DNA from: Candidatus Scalindua sediminis | GTDB taxonomy: Bacteria; Planctomycetota; Brocadiia; Brocadiales; Scalinduaceae | DNA: 42,764 nucleotides | Direction of reading: 5' to 3' | Assembly: GCA_008636105.1 (NCBI GenBank) | Contig: VSDH01000028.1 | Span: 447 to 43,210, forward strand | Shown: positions 19,071-28,673 of the stretch, piece by piece | Position numbering within the stretch: position 1 is the first letter of the stretch | How the letters are laid out: each line of letters starts with the position of its first letter | Notes under the pieces: generated by a model | Database searches by the model: none | What the model saw: the letters and a program-made list of their open reading frames with translations, nothing else | What the model was told of the DNA's origin: nothing | Position numbers and translations under genes: made by a program

Positions 19071-19970
19071 TTACCTTGTTGTCTGTGGTATTATCGTATT
19101 TGCAGCCACAAATACCTTCCCCATGCCTCTTAATTCAATTTGATTCCTGATCATCTCTGCCTGATTTCTATTGCTGCACAATCCGTAGATAGCTGACCCG
19201 CTTCCTGAAACTAACAAACCACAAAAGCCAAAACGTTCTAATAAATTTTTCGTCTGCAGCAAATCAGGATATAGGGAAAAAATAGTTTCTTCCAAGCGGT
19301 TAAATAGCAGCTTACCGATTTCCGCAACGTCCGAGTTCTCCACTGCTTTCGCAAAAACGCTAACATCTTTTCTGTTTTTTGTCAAGTCTATTTTCAGGTT
19401 ACCATATATCGATTTTGTACTAATTTCCACGTGGGGAAAAACGACAAGATAATTCAATTTACTTTTTACTTCAACAGGATATATCTTCTCTCCCCTCCCC
19501 CTGCATAACGATGTCTTGCCCTTTATAAAAAAGGCAACATCTGAACCTATTTTAGCAGCCAACTCCATAAGCTCTACATCATTAAGGCCAATTCCCCATA
19601 GCGAGTTCAATGCCTTAAGAGTTGCTGCGGCATCGCTACTCCCACCACCTAAACCGGCTCCCACCGGTATTCTTTTCTCTAACCGTATTGCCACCCCCTT
19701 TTTAATGCCACATTCTCTCAGAACAAGCTCCGCAGCTTTATACACAAGATTGTTCTCATTTAAAGGAATACTGCTGTTTTCACATTCGAGTTTTATCCCT
19801 TCATCAATTTCTTCAAACTCGAGGGAGTCTACAAGATCAATCTCCTGCATCACTGTTTCAAGTTCATGATAACCATCGTTCCTCTTACCCAAAACCTCCA
19901 AAAACAGATTTATCTTGGCTGGAGCTTTAAGGCTTATTCCATTAATAATTTCCTGGTTGTTTTTCCTCAC
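19071..19970 (-). CDS. ispE: 4-diphosphocytidyl-2-C-methyl-D-erythritol kinase
   Basis: IspE phosphorylates the 2-hydroxyl of CDP-methylerythritol in the non-mevalonate isoprenoid pathway. The GHMP kinase motifs are present: APAKINLFLEVLGKR with DGYHELET at the N-terminus, the ATP loop PVGAGLGGGSSDAAA, and the C-terminal GLLVSGSGSAIYG. The 299-residue length is typical. It sits between rsmD (upstream) and the spoVG-like gene (downstream) on the minus strand, probably as one operon. Confidence 0.95.
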   Translation of the reverse strand: MRKNNQEIINGISLKAPAKINLFLEVLGKRNDGYHELETVMQEIDLVDSLEFEEIDEGIKLECENSSIPLNENNLVYKAAELVLRECGIKKGVAIRLEKRIPVGAGLGGGSSDAAATLKALNSLWGIGLNDVELMELAAKIGSDVAFFIKGKTSLCRGRGEKIYPVEVKSKLNYLVVFPHVEISTKSIYGNLKIDLTKNRKDVSVFAKAVENSDVAEIGKLLFNRLEETIFSLYPDLLQTKNLLERFGFCGLLVSGSGSAIYGLCSNRNQAEMIRNQIELRGMGKVFVAANTIIPQTTR

Positions 19971-20010
19971 GAACAGAACTTATTAGCTGAAAAATTTTAC
20001 TCTGGCAATT

Positions 20011-20595
20011 TTAAACCGAATTTGTTCTTAAAAAAGTAAGCTGTGTGTTACCGTACCGTCTTCCATCAACTACCTTTAACTGTTTGAAATTTTCCTGGCT
20101 GACTATTTGTTTCTTATGGTGCTGAAGCACAACAATTCCTCTTTCATTTAGAATTTGCCCGGAAACGCACTCATCAAGAAGAGAAAAGATCTTTTCTCTA
20201 GCTTTACTATCTAAATCTATTAACTTATATGGAGGCGCTACCAGTATAAGGTCAAATTTCATACTTTTATCAGTTAAGAACGCTGATAAAGCAAAAACGT
20301 TTTTCTTAAGAATCACTGCCCTCTCCAGGAACCGTGTGTCTTGAAGGTTTTTTTTTATAACCTGAACGGCGTGCATATCATTATCAACAAACAAACACCT
20401 TTTTGCACCACGACTGAGCGCCTCTATTCCCAATGACCCGGTACCTGCGAATAAGTCAAGAACGACACTGTCCACTATAAAATCACCCAGTATATTGAAT
20501 AAGGATTCCTTTACCCTATCTAATATCGGTCTTGTCCGTTTGCTACTTAAAGCTGATAATCGTGCACCCTTTGCTTTACCTGCAATAACACGCAT
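20011..20595 (-). CDS. rsmD: RsmD-like 16S rRNA m2G966 methyltransferase
   Basis: This 194-residue Rossmann methyltransferase opens with MRVIAGKAKGARL, typical of RsmD. It has RTRPILDRVKESLFNIL, the SAM-binding FAGTGSLGIEALSRGA and VDNDM. The catalytic motif IV, normally (D/N)PPY, reads VAPPY here: alanine replaces the acidic or amide residue that positions the target amino group. This is unusual for the family and could reduce activity or reflect a sequence error. Start ATG 20595. Upstream is rfbA-like (40 bp), downstream ispE, all leftward. Confidence 0.88.
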   Translation of the reverse strand: MRVIAGKAKGARLSALSSKRTRPILDRVKESLFNILGDFIVDSVVLDLFAGTGSLGIEALSRGAKRCLFVDNDMHAVQVIKKNLQDTRFLERAVILKKNVFALSAFLTDKSMKFDLILVAPPYKLIDLDSKAREKIFSLLDECVSGQILNERGIVVLQHHKKQIVSQENFKQLKVVDGRRYGNTQLTFLRTNSV

Positions 20596-20634
20596 ATCAA
20601 TTCTCTTTTATCAAACAAGCATAATTATAAAAGT

Positions 20635-21372
20635 TCAACCTAAATTGTTAGCACCTGTCTTCATCACAAGTTGTGTCGCTTCGGCTAAATTTTCTGGTGA
20701 GCTACCTGCATCAATCCACCAACCATCTAATTCAGAACATGTCATTGTGCCAGCTTTTATATATGCATTGTTAACATCCGTAATCTCTAATTCGCCCCTA
20801 TCCGATCTTTCAAGCGTTTTAATAATATCAAATACACGGCTGTCATACATATAAATACCTGTAACCGCATACTGTGATTTAGGCTTTTTAGGTTTTTCCT
20901 CAATACCAATTACTTTGTCTCCGTTTAGTACAGGAACACCAAAATTTTCTGGATGTGAAACCTTTTTTATTAATATCTTAGCACCTTCCTTCTGCTTCTC
21001 AAATTCCTCCTTCTCCCTGATTATGTCTTTTCCAATAACATTATCCCCTAGAACAATCAAAACCTTCTCGCCATCTGCAAAATCTTCTGCAAGGCTCAAT
21101 GCCTCTGCTATTCCGCCCTCACCTTCTTGATACGTATAGCTTATATCTTTTAAACCAAATCGCCTTCCATTACCAAGAAGTCTGAGAAATTCACCCGCAT
21201 TATTCCCGCCGGTAACAATCATAATATCCTTAATTCCAGCATTAATTAACGTTTGCAAAGGATAGTATATCATCGGCTTATCATACACAGGTAATAGATG
21301 TTTGTTAGTAATCTTAGTTAGGGGTAATAATCGAGTGCCGAGGCCACCAGCTAAAACAATTCCTTTCATCAT
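20635..21372 (-). CDS. glucose-1-phosphate thymidylyltransferase-like (RfbA type)
   Basis: This nucleotidyltransferase of 245 residues probably makes dTDP-glucose from dTTP and glucose-1-phosphate. Motifs: GGLGTRLLPLT with NKHLLPVYDKPMIYYPLQTL, GDNVIG for the metal site, EEKPKKPKS, and GWWIDAGSSPE at the C-terminus. It is of the short, archaeal-like type. The start ATG overlaps the stop of the upstream rfbC-like gene by four bases (ATGA), which indicates translational coupling. Product goes to deoxysugar or cell-surface polysaccharide synthesis. Confidence 0.9.
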   Translation of the reverse strand: MMKGIVLAGGLGTRLLPLTKITNKHLLPVYDKPMIYYPLQTLINAGIKDIMIVTGGNNAGEFLRLLGNGRRFGLKDISYTYQEGEGGIAEALSLAEDFADGEKVLIVLGDNVIGKDIIREKEEFEKQKEGAKILIKKVSHPENFGVPVLNGDKVIGIEEKPKKPKSQYAVTGIYMYDSRVFDIIKTLERSDRGELEITDVNNAYIKAGTMTCSELDGWWIDAGSSPENLAEATQLVMKTGANNLG

Positions 21373-21824
21373 CCATCCTTTCTACGCCAATCGTAAGGAA
21401 TTTTGTCGCCATAAGGGTCTATTCTAAACTCATCTGGGTCTTTATAATTATATACCTCTGTGGGACAATTAATTACTATACTTTCCGTTTCGCTGATGCA
21501 TTTAAAACCATGATATACAAGAGGTGGAATCTGAATTAATTTTGGATTGTGAACTCCGATGAATAATTCATCTATTTGAGTTTTTGTTGGTGAACCTTCA
21601 CGGGAATCATAGAGTACCAATTTCATCATTCCGGATATTACGACCATATTATCAGTTTGTTTCTCGTGATAGTGCCACGCCTTTACAACACCTGGATAAG
21701 CAGTAGTTGCGTATATTTGGCCAAACTTAATAAAAAGGTCGTCATCCGCACGCAACATCTCCATTAGACGGCCACGTTCGTCAGGGATCATTTTTAAATC
21801 TTTTATTTTGACTCCATCTATCAT
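21369..21824 (-). CDS. dTDP-4-dehydrorhamnose 3,5-epimerase-like cupin
   Basis: This 151-residue protein has the RmlC fold signature: DERGRLMEMLRADD, then WHYHEKQTDNMVVISGMMKLVLYD with the conserved histidines, PPLVYHGFK and a C-terminal DPYGDKIPYDW. It is slightly shorter than classic RmlC (about 180). I start at ATG 21824 because TAGGAG lies five bases upstream; the longer frame to 21866 would begin with an unlikely hydrophobic extension. It overlaps rfbA-like by four bases and acts in the same dTDP-sugar pathway. Confidence 0.85.
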   Translation of the reverse strand: MIDGVKIKDLKMIPDERGRLMEMLRADDDLFIKFGQIYATTAYPGVVKAWHYHEKQTDNMVVISGMMKLVLYDSREGSPTKTQIDELFIGVHNPKLIQIPPLVYHGFKCISETESIVINCPTEVYNYKDPDEFRIDPYGDKIPYDWRRKDG

Positions 21825-21908
21825 AAAGACTCCTAAATAAAAAAATCCTATCATATAGACCTTCACAGTGCAAGTGATTTTAAGATTATCAGCCCTATTA
21901 AAAACAAT

Positions 21909-21937
21909 TTGACTTTAATATTTACATAAATTATAAT
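21909..21937 (+). promoter_or_regulatory. consensus-like sigma-70 promoter of prfB
   Basis: TTGACT (21909-21914), a 17 bp spacer and TATAAT (21932-21937) differ from the full consensus by one base. Transcription would start near 21944, giving a leader of about 38 nt before the prfB ATG. It lies in the divergent gap between the rfbC-like gene and prfB. Confidence 0.8.
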
Positions 21938-21981
21938 TTGAAATGTAAAGTGAACTATACTTATTTTTCGGAGGTTTTAAA

Positions 21982-23083
21982 ATGCTTAAGGACATTAAAA
22001 AACAATTAAATCCATTAAGGAACCGGCTACTTTATTTAAAGGACTCTCTTTGACCTGACTGCTAAAGAAAATGAGCTGGAAAATCTTGAAAAGCAGCTGG
22101 CAGATACAGATTTCTGGAGTAATAAAGAAAAGGCACAATCTACAATACAAAGACTTAAGACATTAAAGGAATTAACGTCTCCGTTTCGGGAGTTACAAAA
22201 AGCATTAGACGACATTACAGATTTATCGGAACTTGCAGAGGGTGAAGAAGACGAAGAATTAGAAACTGAGATTGCAAAAGACCTGCAGTCATTCACACAG
22301 AAGTTAGAAAAGCTAGAAATTCGCATGATGTTAAGCGGGAAGAATGACTGTAAAAATGCATACCTTAACATCCATGCCGGTGCTGGTGGTACAGAATCAT
22401 GTGATTGGACATCAATGTTATTGAGGATGTATAGTAGATGGGCAGAAAGAAATAAATATTCCATTGGACAGATAGACCTTTTGCCGGGCGAAGAAGCAGG
22501 GATCAAAAGTGTAACGATTCTTGTTAAGGGTAGTTTTGCATACGGCTATTTAAAGTCAGAAATTGGTGTTCATCGCCTGGTTCGTATATCGCCATTTGAT
22601 TCTAATAGCAGACGGCACACTTCGTTTGCTGCAGTTGACGTAATCCCCGAGTTAGATACAGACATAGAAATAGAAGTTAACGAAAAGGATTTGAAACTGG
22701 ATACTTATCGTGCTTCTGGTGCTGGAGGACAACACGTCAATAAAACCTCTTCTGCAGTTAGAATTACGCATATACCGACCGGCATAATAGTACAATGTCA
22801 GAATGATAGGTCTCAACACAAAAATAAAGCTATGGCCTTAAAGATGTTAAAATCAAAATTGTACCAACTTAAAGAGAAGGAGCGCGAGAAGGAACTTGCC
22901 AATGCATATGATGAAAAGGGGGAGATTGCATGGGGTCATCAAATAAGGTCTTATGTCCTCCAACCTTATACTATGATAAAGGATTTACGAACAGGAAAAG
23001 AGACAGCTAAGACGCAGTCGTTTCTTGACGGCGAAATTGATGATTTCATTACAGCATATCTAAAATGGAAAATTGGAAAATAA
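21982..23083 (+). CDS. prfB: peptide chain release factor 2, with programmed +1 frameshift
   Basis: RF2 releases peptides at UGA and UAA. Translation starts at ATG 21982 after GGAGGT and runs 23 codons to CTT TGA (22048-22053). It then shifts +1 to GAC CTG ACT and continues to TAA at 23081-23083, giving 366 residues. The SPF tripeptide anticodon (RISPFDSNSRR) and the catalytic GGQ (GAGGQHVNKT) are intact. An AAAGGA stretch (22038-22043) just before the shift site resembles the internal Shine-Dalgarno-like stimulator known from other bacteria. The frameshift implies autoregulation by RF2 level. The downstream gene is glyA, 18 bp away. Confidence 0.95.
22048..22054 (+). promoter_or_regulatory. 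prfB: prfB +1 frameshift site CTTTGAC
   Basis: CTT TGA C is the conserved slippery stop context of prfB genes. The TGA is codon 24 in the initial frame; the downstream frame begins GAC CTG ACT GCT. When RF2 is scarce the ribosome pauses at UGA and slips forward, restoring RF2. The mechanism is known from the family; the site is seen directly here. Confidence 0.95.
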
Positions 23084-23101
23084 GAATTCGTTGCTTATAT
23101 T

Positions 23102-24358
23102 ATGGACAACTTAAAACAAACCGATCCTGAAGTATTCCAGGCAATTCAGGAAGAAACAGAGAGACAGGAAAATCATATTGAATTGATAGCCTCGGAAAAT
23201 TATTGCAGCACTGCAGTATTACAAGCTCAGGGTTCCGTAATGACTAACAAATACGCCGAGGGTTATCCTGATAAGCGTTGGTATGCAGGATGTGGAAAAA
23301 TAGATATAGCAGAAAAACTTGCCATTGAACGTGCAAAGGAAATTTTTGGAGCAGAACATGCTAATGTTCAACCACACTCAGGTTCACAGGCTAACATGGC
23401 CGTTTTCTTCTCATCACTTAATCCTGGAGATAAGTTATTAAGTATGGATCTTTCACATGGCGGACATCTTACACACGGTTTCAAAAAGAACTTTTCAGGT
23501 CAATTATACGAAAAGATAACATACGGAGTGGATAAAGAAACCGGATATATTGATTATGAAGAACTAAGGGGGATTGCAAAAAAAAATAATCCTGACCTTA
23601 TAATAGCAGGCGCAAGCTCTTATTCAAGAGAAATAGATTTTGCAAAATTTAAGGAAATTGCTGACGAAGTAGGTGCACTATTTTTAGCAGACATTGCTCA
23701 CATTGCAGGTCTGATTGTAGCGGGCTTACATCAAGATCCAATTCCTTATGCAGACTTTGTAACTACTTCAACACACAAAACACTCAGAGGCCCAAGGGGA
23801 GGATTAATACTCTGTAAGGCTAAATATGCTTCAAGGATAGACCAGTTTGTCTTCCCTGGTATTCAGGGTGGACCATTAATGCACGTAATCGCCGCAAAGG
23901 CCGTAGCATTTAAGGAAGCTAAAACCAAGGAATTTAAAGAATGTCAAAAACAAACTATCAAAAATGCAAAGACATTAGCAAATGAGCTAAAAGAAAAGGA
24001 CTATAAGATAGTTTCCGGGGGCACTGATAATCATCTTTTCCTCGTAGATCTTACAAACAAAGATATCTCCGGGGGAACGGCACAAGGAGTTTTAGAAAAA
24101 GCAGGTATCATCATTAATAGAAATATGATCCCATTTGATAAAAGAACTGCAAACGACCCAAGTGGAATAAGGATAGGTACTCCAGCAGTCACAACACGCG
24201 GTATGAAAGAATCCGAAATGTCCCAAATTGCTGACTGGATCGATCTTGCACTCAGTAACCATGAAGACGACAACAACCTAAAAACAATTAAGAGTAAAGT
24301 CACGGAACTATGTGCTACTTTCCCAATCTACAATACTGATACAGTTTTAGTAAATTAA
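23102..24358 (+). CDS. glyA: serine hydroxymethyltransferase
   Basis: GlyA interconverts serine and glycine with tetrahydrofolate as one-carbon carrier, using PLP. The 418 residues are standard. Motifs: [10 protein letters not shown], the [10 protein letters not shown] substrate region, HSGSQAN, the PLP-lysine segment [14 protein letters not shown], and the C-terminal [12 protein letters not shown]. Its start lies 18 bp after the prfB stop with no strong ribosome binding site, so translational coupling or co-transcription from the prfB promoter is likely. Cytoplasmic. Confidence 0.96.
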   Translation: MDNLKQTDPEVFQAIQEETERQENHIELIASENYCSTAVLQAQGSVMTNKYAEGYPDKRWYAGCGKIDIAEKLAIERAKEIFGAEHANVQPHSGSQANMAVFFSSLNPGDKLLSMDLSHGGHLTHGFKKNFSGQLYEKITYGVDKETGYIDYEELRGIAKKNNPDLIIAGASSYSREIDFAKFKEIADEVGALFLADIAHIAGLIVAGLHQDPIPYADFVTTSTHKTLRGPRGGLILCKAKYASRIDQFVFPGIQGGPLMHVIAAKAVAFKEAKTKEFKECQKQTIKNAKTLANELKEKDYKIVSGGTDNHLFLVDLTNKDISGGTAQGVLEKAGIIINRNMIPFDKRTANDPSGIRIGTPAVTTRGMKESEMSQIADWIDLALSNHEDDNNLKTIKSKVTELCATFPIYNTDTVLVN

Positions 24359-24440
24359 AAATATCTTTAGGAAAGAAACCCTGCCAAAAAAAACAACAGT
24401 TCATTATAAAGCACTTCAAGATACATAAACTAAACTTTCT

Positions 24441-25454
24441 ATGAATAAACAAGAAAAAATATTAATTTTAGGTACAGGTGGATGGGGAACTGCACTCTCT
24501 ATTTTATTACATAATAAGGGGTTCAAGGTAACGCTTTGGGGGTCAACCCCTGACTATGTTGAGTTTTTAAAAAAACATAGAGAAAACACAAAATACCTTC
24601 AAGGCATTCAAATTCCAACAGATTTAAATATAACCTCAAATATAGACGATGCACAAAATAAAGTAAATCTTATCGTAGCCGCAATACCAACACCCTATGT
24701 CAGAAAAATTATCAAAAACTTAAAAAATCACTATATCCCAGGGACACCCATTGTAAGCGTAACAAAAGGTATAGAAAACGAAACACTCATGAGGGGTAGC
24801 GAAATAATTAGAGATATTTTAGGTAAACAGCCCATTGCATTACTATTAGGTCCAAGTCATGCAGAAGAAGTTGCAAAAAGACTGCCGACTACCGTTGTTG
24901 TTGCATCCGAAGATATGAAACTGGCAAAAGAAGTTCAAAATATCTTTATGACGAACCGTTTTCGGGTTTATACTAATACCGATGTGACAGGTGTTGAACT
25001 CGGGGCTTCCGTTAAAAATGTTATAGCAATTGCGGCTGGAATCTGTGATGGACTTGGTTTCGGGAACAATTCAAAATCAGCCCTGATAACAAGGGGGCTG
25101 GCAGAAATAATCCGTCTGGGTGTAGCAATGGGTGGACAGAGAGATACATTCTCTGGACTTACCGGACTCGGAGACTTAATAACTACTTGTGTCAGTCCAT
25201 ACGGTAGAAATCGTTCGGTAGGTGAACAAATTGCCAAAGGTAAAAAATTAACACAAATATTGGAAGAAATGGATCAAGTCGCAGAAGGAATATTGACAAC
25301 CAAGTCGGTATATAAACTAGCGAATAAATTTAACGCTGAAATGCCTATTACAAGGGAAATCTATAATGTGCTCTTTGAAGATAAGGATCCAATGAAAGCC
25401 GTGAATGAGCTTATGGTTCGTGATCCAAAATCAGAAATAGAATATCTACCCTGA
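24441..25454 (+). CDS. gpsA: glycerol-3-phosphate dehydrogenase (NAD(P)+)
   Basis: GpsA reduces dihydroxyacetone phosphate to sn-glycerol-3-phosphate for phospholipid synthesis. The dinucleotide fold GTGGWGTALS lies near residue 12. SVTKGIE, LLGPSHAEEVA, the catalytic-lysine region GASVKNVIAIAAGI and GLTGLGDLITTC follow in order. The 337-residue length is typical. It lies 82 bp downstream of glyA on the same strand and may belong to the same operon. The next gene is convergent, with only 19 bp between stops. Confidence 0.96.
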   Translation: MNKQEKILILGTGGWGTALSILLHNKGFKVTLWGSTPDYVEFLKKHRENTKYLQGIQIPTDLNITSNIDDAQNKVNLIVAAIPTPYVRKIIKNLKNHYIPGTPIVSVTKGIENETLMRGSEIIRDILGKQPIALLLGPSHAEEVAKRLPTTVVVASEDMKLAKEVQNIFMTNRFRVYTNTDVTGVELGASVKNVIAIAAGICDGLGFGNNSKSALITRGLAEIIRLGVAMGGQRDTFSGLTGLGDLITTCVSPYGRNRSVGEQIAKGKKLTQILEEMDQVAEGILTTKSVYKLANKFNAEMPITREIYNVLFEDKDPMKAVNELMVRDPKSEIEYLP

Positions 25455-25473
25455 ATTGAAAATTTAGTACTAA

Positions 25474-26853
25474 TCAATCAATTGGTAATGGCGGGCTTCG
25501 CATAATTTCTACAGGCTTGATCGTTTCATCAATAATCTTTTTTGTATTACCTACATTCAATTTTTCAAAGAGAAAAACAAACTTATCCTCAAGTGTTGCA
25601 CTAATATTCTCCCTAATATTACCTGGCAAATTCCAAATCTTCTCTTTAAAGGGACCAAAGGCCTTTTTTCTTGTCTTATATATAAATTGTTTGTCTGTTT
25701 GTCCCTCCTTCCTTTCATCGGCACAATTCTTTTTTAAATAATCATATATCTCTTCCCTTAAATCTTTGGGAAATTGCCCATTTTCATAAATCATATTCTG
25801 AAATTCAGTAGCCAGGTGTACTTCTGCAGTTCCTGTTTGTGGAAATTTATCAAATGCATCTCCAGGTAACGTGGATGCACCATGCTGCACAGCCCCACTT
25901 AGTCCATACTCCTCCCTTGCCACCTTTGAAAGCCTTTCTAAGGTATTAAAGTCCAGTTTTACTTTTGCAACGCTTCCATCCGGTAATGGAACACCTCCAT
26001 GTGTGGTACCGGTCTGTATACTTATTTTGCTAATCCCTTTTTTATCTTTAATTGCTTTAAGATAGTTATCCATATACACTCTCAGTTCTTCCTCGGTACT
26101 ATTTTTCCCACCAACCTCCCCTATCTCTCCACCAACCGAGACCATAATGCCGTTAGGCTGGTTTTCGCGAATGTACGAGGTAAGCTTCGCCGCCAACTCA
26201 AAATTAAGTCTTTGTTGCTCTACTATATCAGGTTTACTCAAATCAACTAATGTAGAGGTATCTATATCAATATTGTAGAAATCTGCTTCTAATGCCTCCT
26301 TAATTAAATCTCTCACCGTGTTATATTCCTTATCAGGATCTTTAGCGTATTTCTTTGCGTTTACCTGGAAATGATCACCCTGAATAAATAGTGGGCCTTT
26401 ATACCACTCTCTAATTGCAGCAGCATGTACTACTGCTGCATACTCGGATGGTCTCTGTTCTGTATATCCTATTTCAGATTTTGCTATCTCAAAGATGAAT
26501 GCCCCCACATCGTTTTTTTTCGCAGCCTTTATGATTGCCCTGGCCACATCATAAGTTAAACCTCTTATGTTAATAGCAGGTACTGTAAAGCCTGTATATT
26601 CACCTTTGCCCATCCTTTCGTACAACCCTTGAATTGAAGCCGGTATTATACCCAGAGCACAACCACTTTGCCTTATTATCCACCTTGATATATCTTTCAA
26701 ATCACTTTTTTCATTAAAGACGGCATTACGCACCAAGCGATCCAATTTTTCATTCCGATAAAGGGTTTCGTTTACAATATTTATTTTGCCTCCTAAATGA
26801 ATCTCAAGAACGCCTTTAATATATTCTCTTATTTCTGAAATCTGTTTAAACAT
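25474..26853 (-). CDS. class II fructose-bisphosphate aldolase-like protein (long form)
   Basis: This is a 459-residue member of the zinc-dependent class II aldolase family. Motifs include FTVPAINIRG at the N-terminal side of the barrel, the zinc/catalytic region FIQGDHFQVN, GGEIGEVGGKNS, and QHGASTLPGDAFDKF towards the C-terminus. It is longer than classical FbaA (about 350), with extra N- and C-terminal segments. I start at ATG 26853 because AAGGAGA lies upstream; the TTG at 26874 overlaps that ribosome binding site. The upstream fbp gene (27 bp away) supports a role in gluconeogenesis from fixed carbon. The exact sugar substrate is inferred. Confidence 0.85.
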   Translation of the reverse strand: MFKQISEIREYIKGVLEIHLGGKINIVNETLYRNEKLDRLVRNAVFNEKSDLKDISRWIIRQSGCALGIIPASIQGLYERMGKGEYTGFTVPAINIRGLTYDVARAIIKAAKKNDVGAFIFEIAKSEIGYTEQRPSEYAAVVHAAAIREWYKGPLFIQGDHFQVNAKKYAKDPDKEYNTVRDLIKEALEADFYNIDIDTSTLVDLSKPDIVEQQRLNFELAAKLTSYIRENQPNGIMVSVGGEIGEVGGKNSTEEELRVYMDNYLKAIKDKKGISKISIQTGTTHGGVPLPDGSVAKVKLDFNTLERLSKVAREEYGLSGAVQHGASTLPGDAFDKFPQTGTAEVHLATEFQNMIYENGQFPKDLREEIYDYLKKNCADERKEGQTDKQFIYKTRKKAFGPFKEKIWNLPGNIRENISATLEDKFVFLFEKLNVGNTKKIIDETIKPVEIMRSPPLPID

Positions 26854-26880
26854 AATTTCCTGTCTCCTTTTCAACTTTTA

Positions 26881-27897
26881 CTATGTTGCATAATCCGCCA
26901 CAAATTTTTGATAAGTAAGCACATCTTCCTTACTTCCTATAATCAAAGGCACTTTTTGATGGAGTTCAGTTGGCTGTATATCCATTATATTTTCTTTACC
27001 AGTAGTCGCCAATCCGCCTGCCTGTTCTACAATAAAAGCTAATGGAGATGCTTCATATAATAAACGCAATTTACCTTTGGGTTTCTTCAAGTCTTTATAA
27101 TCGGTTGGATATAAGAATATACCACCATAAAGTAGATTTCTATGAAAATCTGCCACAAGAGAACCAATATAACGTAAAGAATATGGCCTGCCTGTTGCAG
27201 GATCTTTTTCTTTAAGATAACTGATATATTTTTTTGTTCCTTCGTCCCAAAAATTAGTATTTCCTTCATTGATACTATAAATTTTACCTTTTGTTGGTAT
27301 TTTTATGTCCTCATGTGACAAAAGGAATTCACCTACGCTTGGGTCTAACGTATAACCATTTACACCCTGACCGGTTGTATAAACCAACATTGTACTGGAA
27401 CCATAAACTATGTAACCTGCTGCCACCTGATCACAACCCTTTTGAAGGCAGTCTTCAAGTTTTCCGTTTTCACCATCTGTTTTTTTACGATGTATGGAAA
27501 ATATAGTCCCAATGCTCACATTGGCATCGATATTAGACGAGCCGTCAAGCGGGTCGAAGAGTAGCACATATTTACCTTTGGGAAACTCGTCTGGAATGGG
27601 AATGACTTGATCCCTTTCCTCTGAGGCCATTATACAAAGATGCCCCCCATGATCCATAGCATTATACAGTTTGTCGTTGGCATATTCATCCAGCTTCTTC
27701 ACTTCCTCACCATGAATGTTCTTATCACCTGTTAGGCCTAAAATATTTACAAGGCCTGCCTTGTTTACTTCCCTCGAAATTACCTTTGCTGCGTATATTA
27801 AGTCCATCAATAACCCGGTAAGGCTACCTGTAGCTTGAGGATATTGTCTTTCTTGTTCAATAATATGTCTTTGTACATTCATACCTCTTTTTCCCAT
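26881..27897 (-). CDS. fbp: fructose-1,6-bisphosphatase class I
   Basis: Fbp hydrolyses fructose-1,6-bisphosphate to fructose-6-phosphate, the committed step of gluconeogenesis. Metal-binding [29 protein letters not shown] and [21 protein letters not shown] are all present. The length of 338 residues is normal. I start at ATG 27897, where AAGAGGT lies six bases upstream. The longer open frame to 28044 is an artefact that reads through the attL tRNA fragment. The aldolase gene follows 27 bp downstream in the same direction. Confidence 0.95.
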   Translation of the reverse strand: MGKRGMNVQRHIIEQERQYPQATGSLTGLLMDLIYAAKVISREVNKAGLVNILGLTGDKNIHGEEVKKLDEYANDKLYNAMDHGGHLCIMASEERDQVIPIPDEFPKGKYVLLFDPLDGSSNIDANVSIGTIFSIHRKKTDGENGKLEDCLQKGCDQVAAGYIVYGSSTMLVYTTGQGVNGYTLDPSVGEFLLSHEDIKIPTKGKIYSINEGNTNFWDEGTKKYISYLKEKDPATGRPYSLRYIGSLVADFHRNLLYGGIFLYPTDYKDLKKPKGKLRLLYEASPLAFIVEQAGGLATTGKENIMDIQPTELHQKVPLIIGSKEDVLTYQKFVADYAT

Positions 27898-27980
27898 GGT
27901 AATACCTCTTGTATTGAATTGTTTATGTGTCAAAAATAGTTTTAAGTCTATTATGACTGAATATGTTTTAATTGCAATAT

Positions 27981-28023
27981 CGGGGCGACTGGATTCGAAC
28001 CAGCGACCTCTTGAACCCCATTC
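27981..28023. repeat. attL: 43 bp duplicate of the tRNA-Pro 3' half
   Basis: The sequence begins CGGGGCGACTGGATTCGAAC and is identical to 41631-41673. It covers the acceptor 3' strand, T-arm, variable loop and most of the anticodon arm on the minus strand, but has no 5' half, so it is not a tRNA gene. The adjacent base at 27980 would supply discriminator A, but no CCA follows. Confidence 0.93.
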
Positions 28024-28159
28024 GTAAAAAGGCAATTTTAACATTTATCAGTAACTGCCTGATTTAGTGTCTGTTATGTCGCTATCACTTATTTTGTAAT
28101 AGGTTACAACTCTTTTTCAATTCTGGTGATCCTTGTGGTTTCCTGTCAATTGCGCTGGA

Positions 28160-28190
28160 GTTGACTACGTTTTGACTACGTTTTGACTAC
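28160..28190. repeat. three GTTTTGACTAC-type direct repeats (left integrase arm sites)
   Basis: TTGACTAC occurs at 28161-28168, 28172-28179 and 28183-28190, with 11 bp periodicity, about 140 bp inside attL. The same word (TTTGACTAC, CTGACTAC) occurs twice at 41547-41565 near attR. Direct repeats at both element ends are typical arm-type binding sites of tyrosine integrases. The repeats are seen; the function is inferred. Confidence 0.65.
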
Positions 28191-28673
28191 ATTATATTTT
28201 GGTTATTATATTTGTCTATATAATTTTCATAAGATAAGTTGAACTAAAACACATTCTATTTACTTATATTATTTGCTTAATTTTGGTACTTAAGTTGTTT
28301 TGTTGGTTTTGGGTTATGTTCCGGGTGTTTCTTGTTTCTGTTGTGAGGTTTTCTATGTGGGGTTGGTTTAGCAGAATATGCAAAATGGAAATGAGTACCA
28401 TATGTTGCGGATGTAGTGAACGTCCGGTAATGTATAGTTATGTTGTGTTTAACTGTATGTGGTTATTATAGTTACACTTATGTTTTGTTGTCTCCGATCA
28501 ATATATTGTAGGGCTGGCCCTAAAGGGAGACGTTGTTTATATGCCCTCAGTAACTACCCCCCCTATGAAAAGATTGGTGATCGATCGGCGGCGGCGCACC
28601 CCAATAGTCCTTATAAATTAGGGTATATTTGAAAGGTTTTTTTGACAGGGGGGTCTGGGGGGAATTATATTTT
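28191..28673. other. T/G-rich non-coding left end of the element
   Basis: About 480 bp without a convincing gene. The + strand is strongly T- and G-rich from about 28270 to 28480. The 62-codon frame there looks like composition bias, with many Phe, Val, Trp and Cys codons and no ribosome binding site. A purine/GC-rich block (GGCGGCGGCGCACC near 28588) precedes the recombinase gene. Confidence 0.5.

Noticed and set aside
27981..28023. A second tRNA gene
   Set aside because: Only the 3' half is present; there is no 5' acceptor strand or D-arm.
27898..28044. N-terminal extension of fbp reading through the attL segment
   Set aside because: The ATG at 27897 has a good ribosome binding site and gives the normal family length; the extension is a translation of tRNA sequence created by integration.
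28283..28471. 62-residue ORF in the T/G-rich region
   Set aside because: No ribosome binding site, extreme Phe/Val/Trp/Cys composition that follows from base bias, no recognisable domain.
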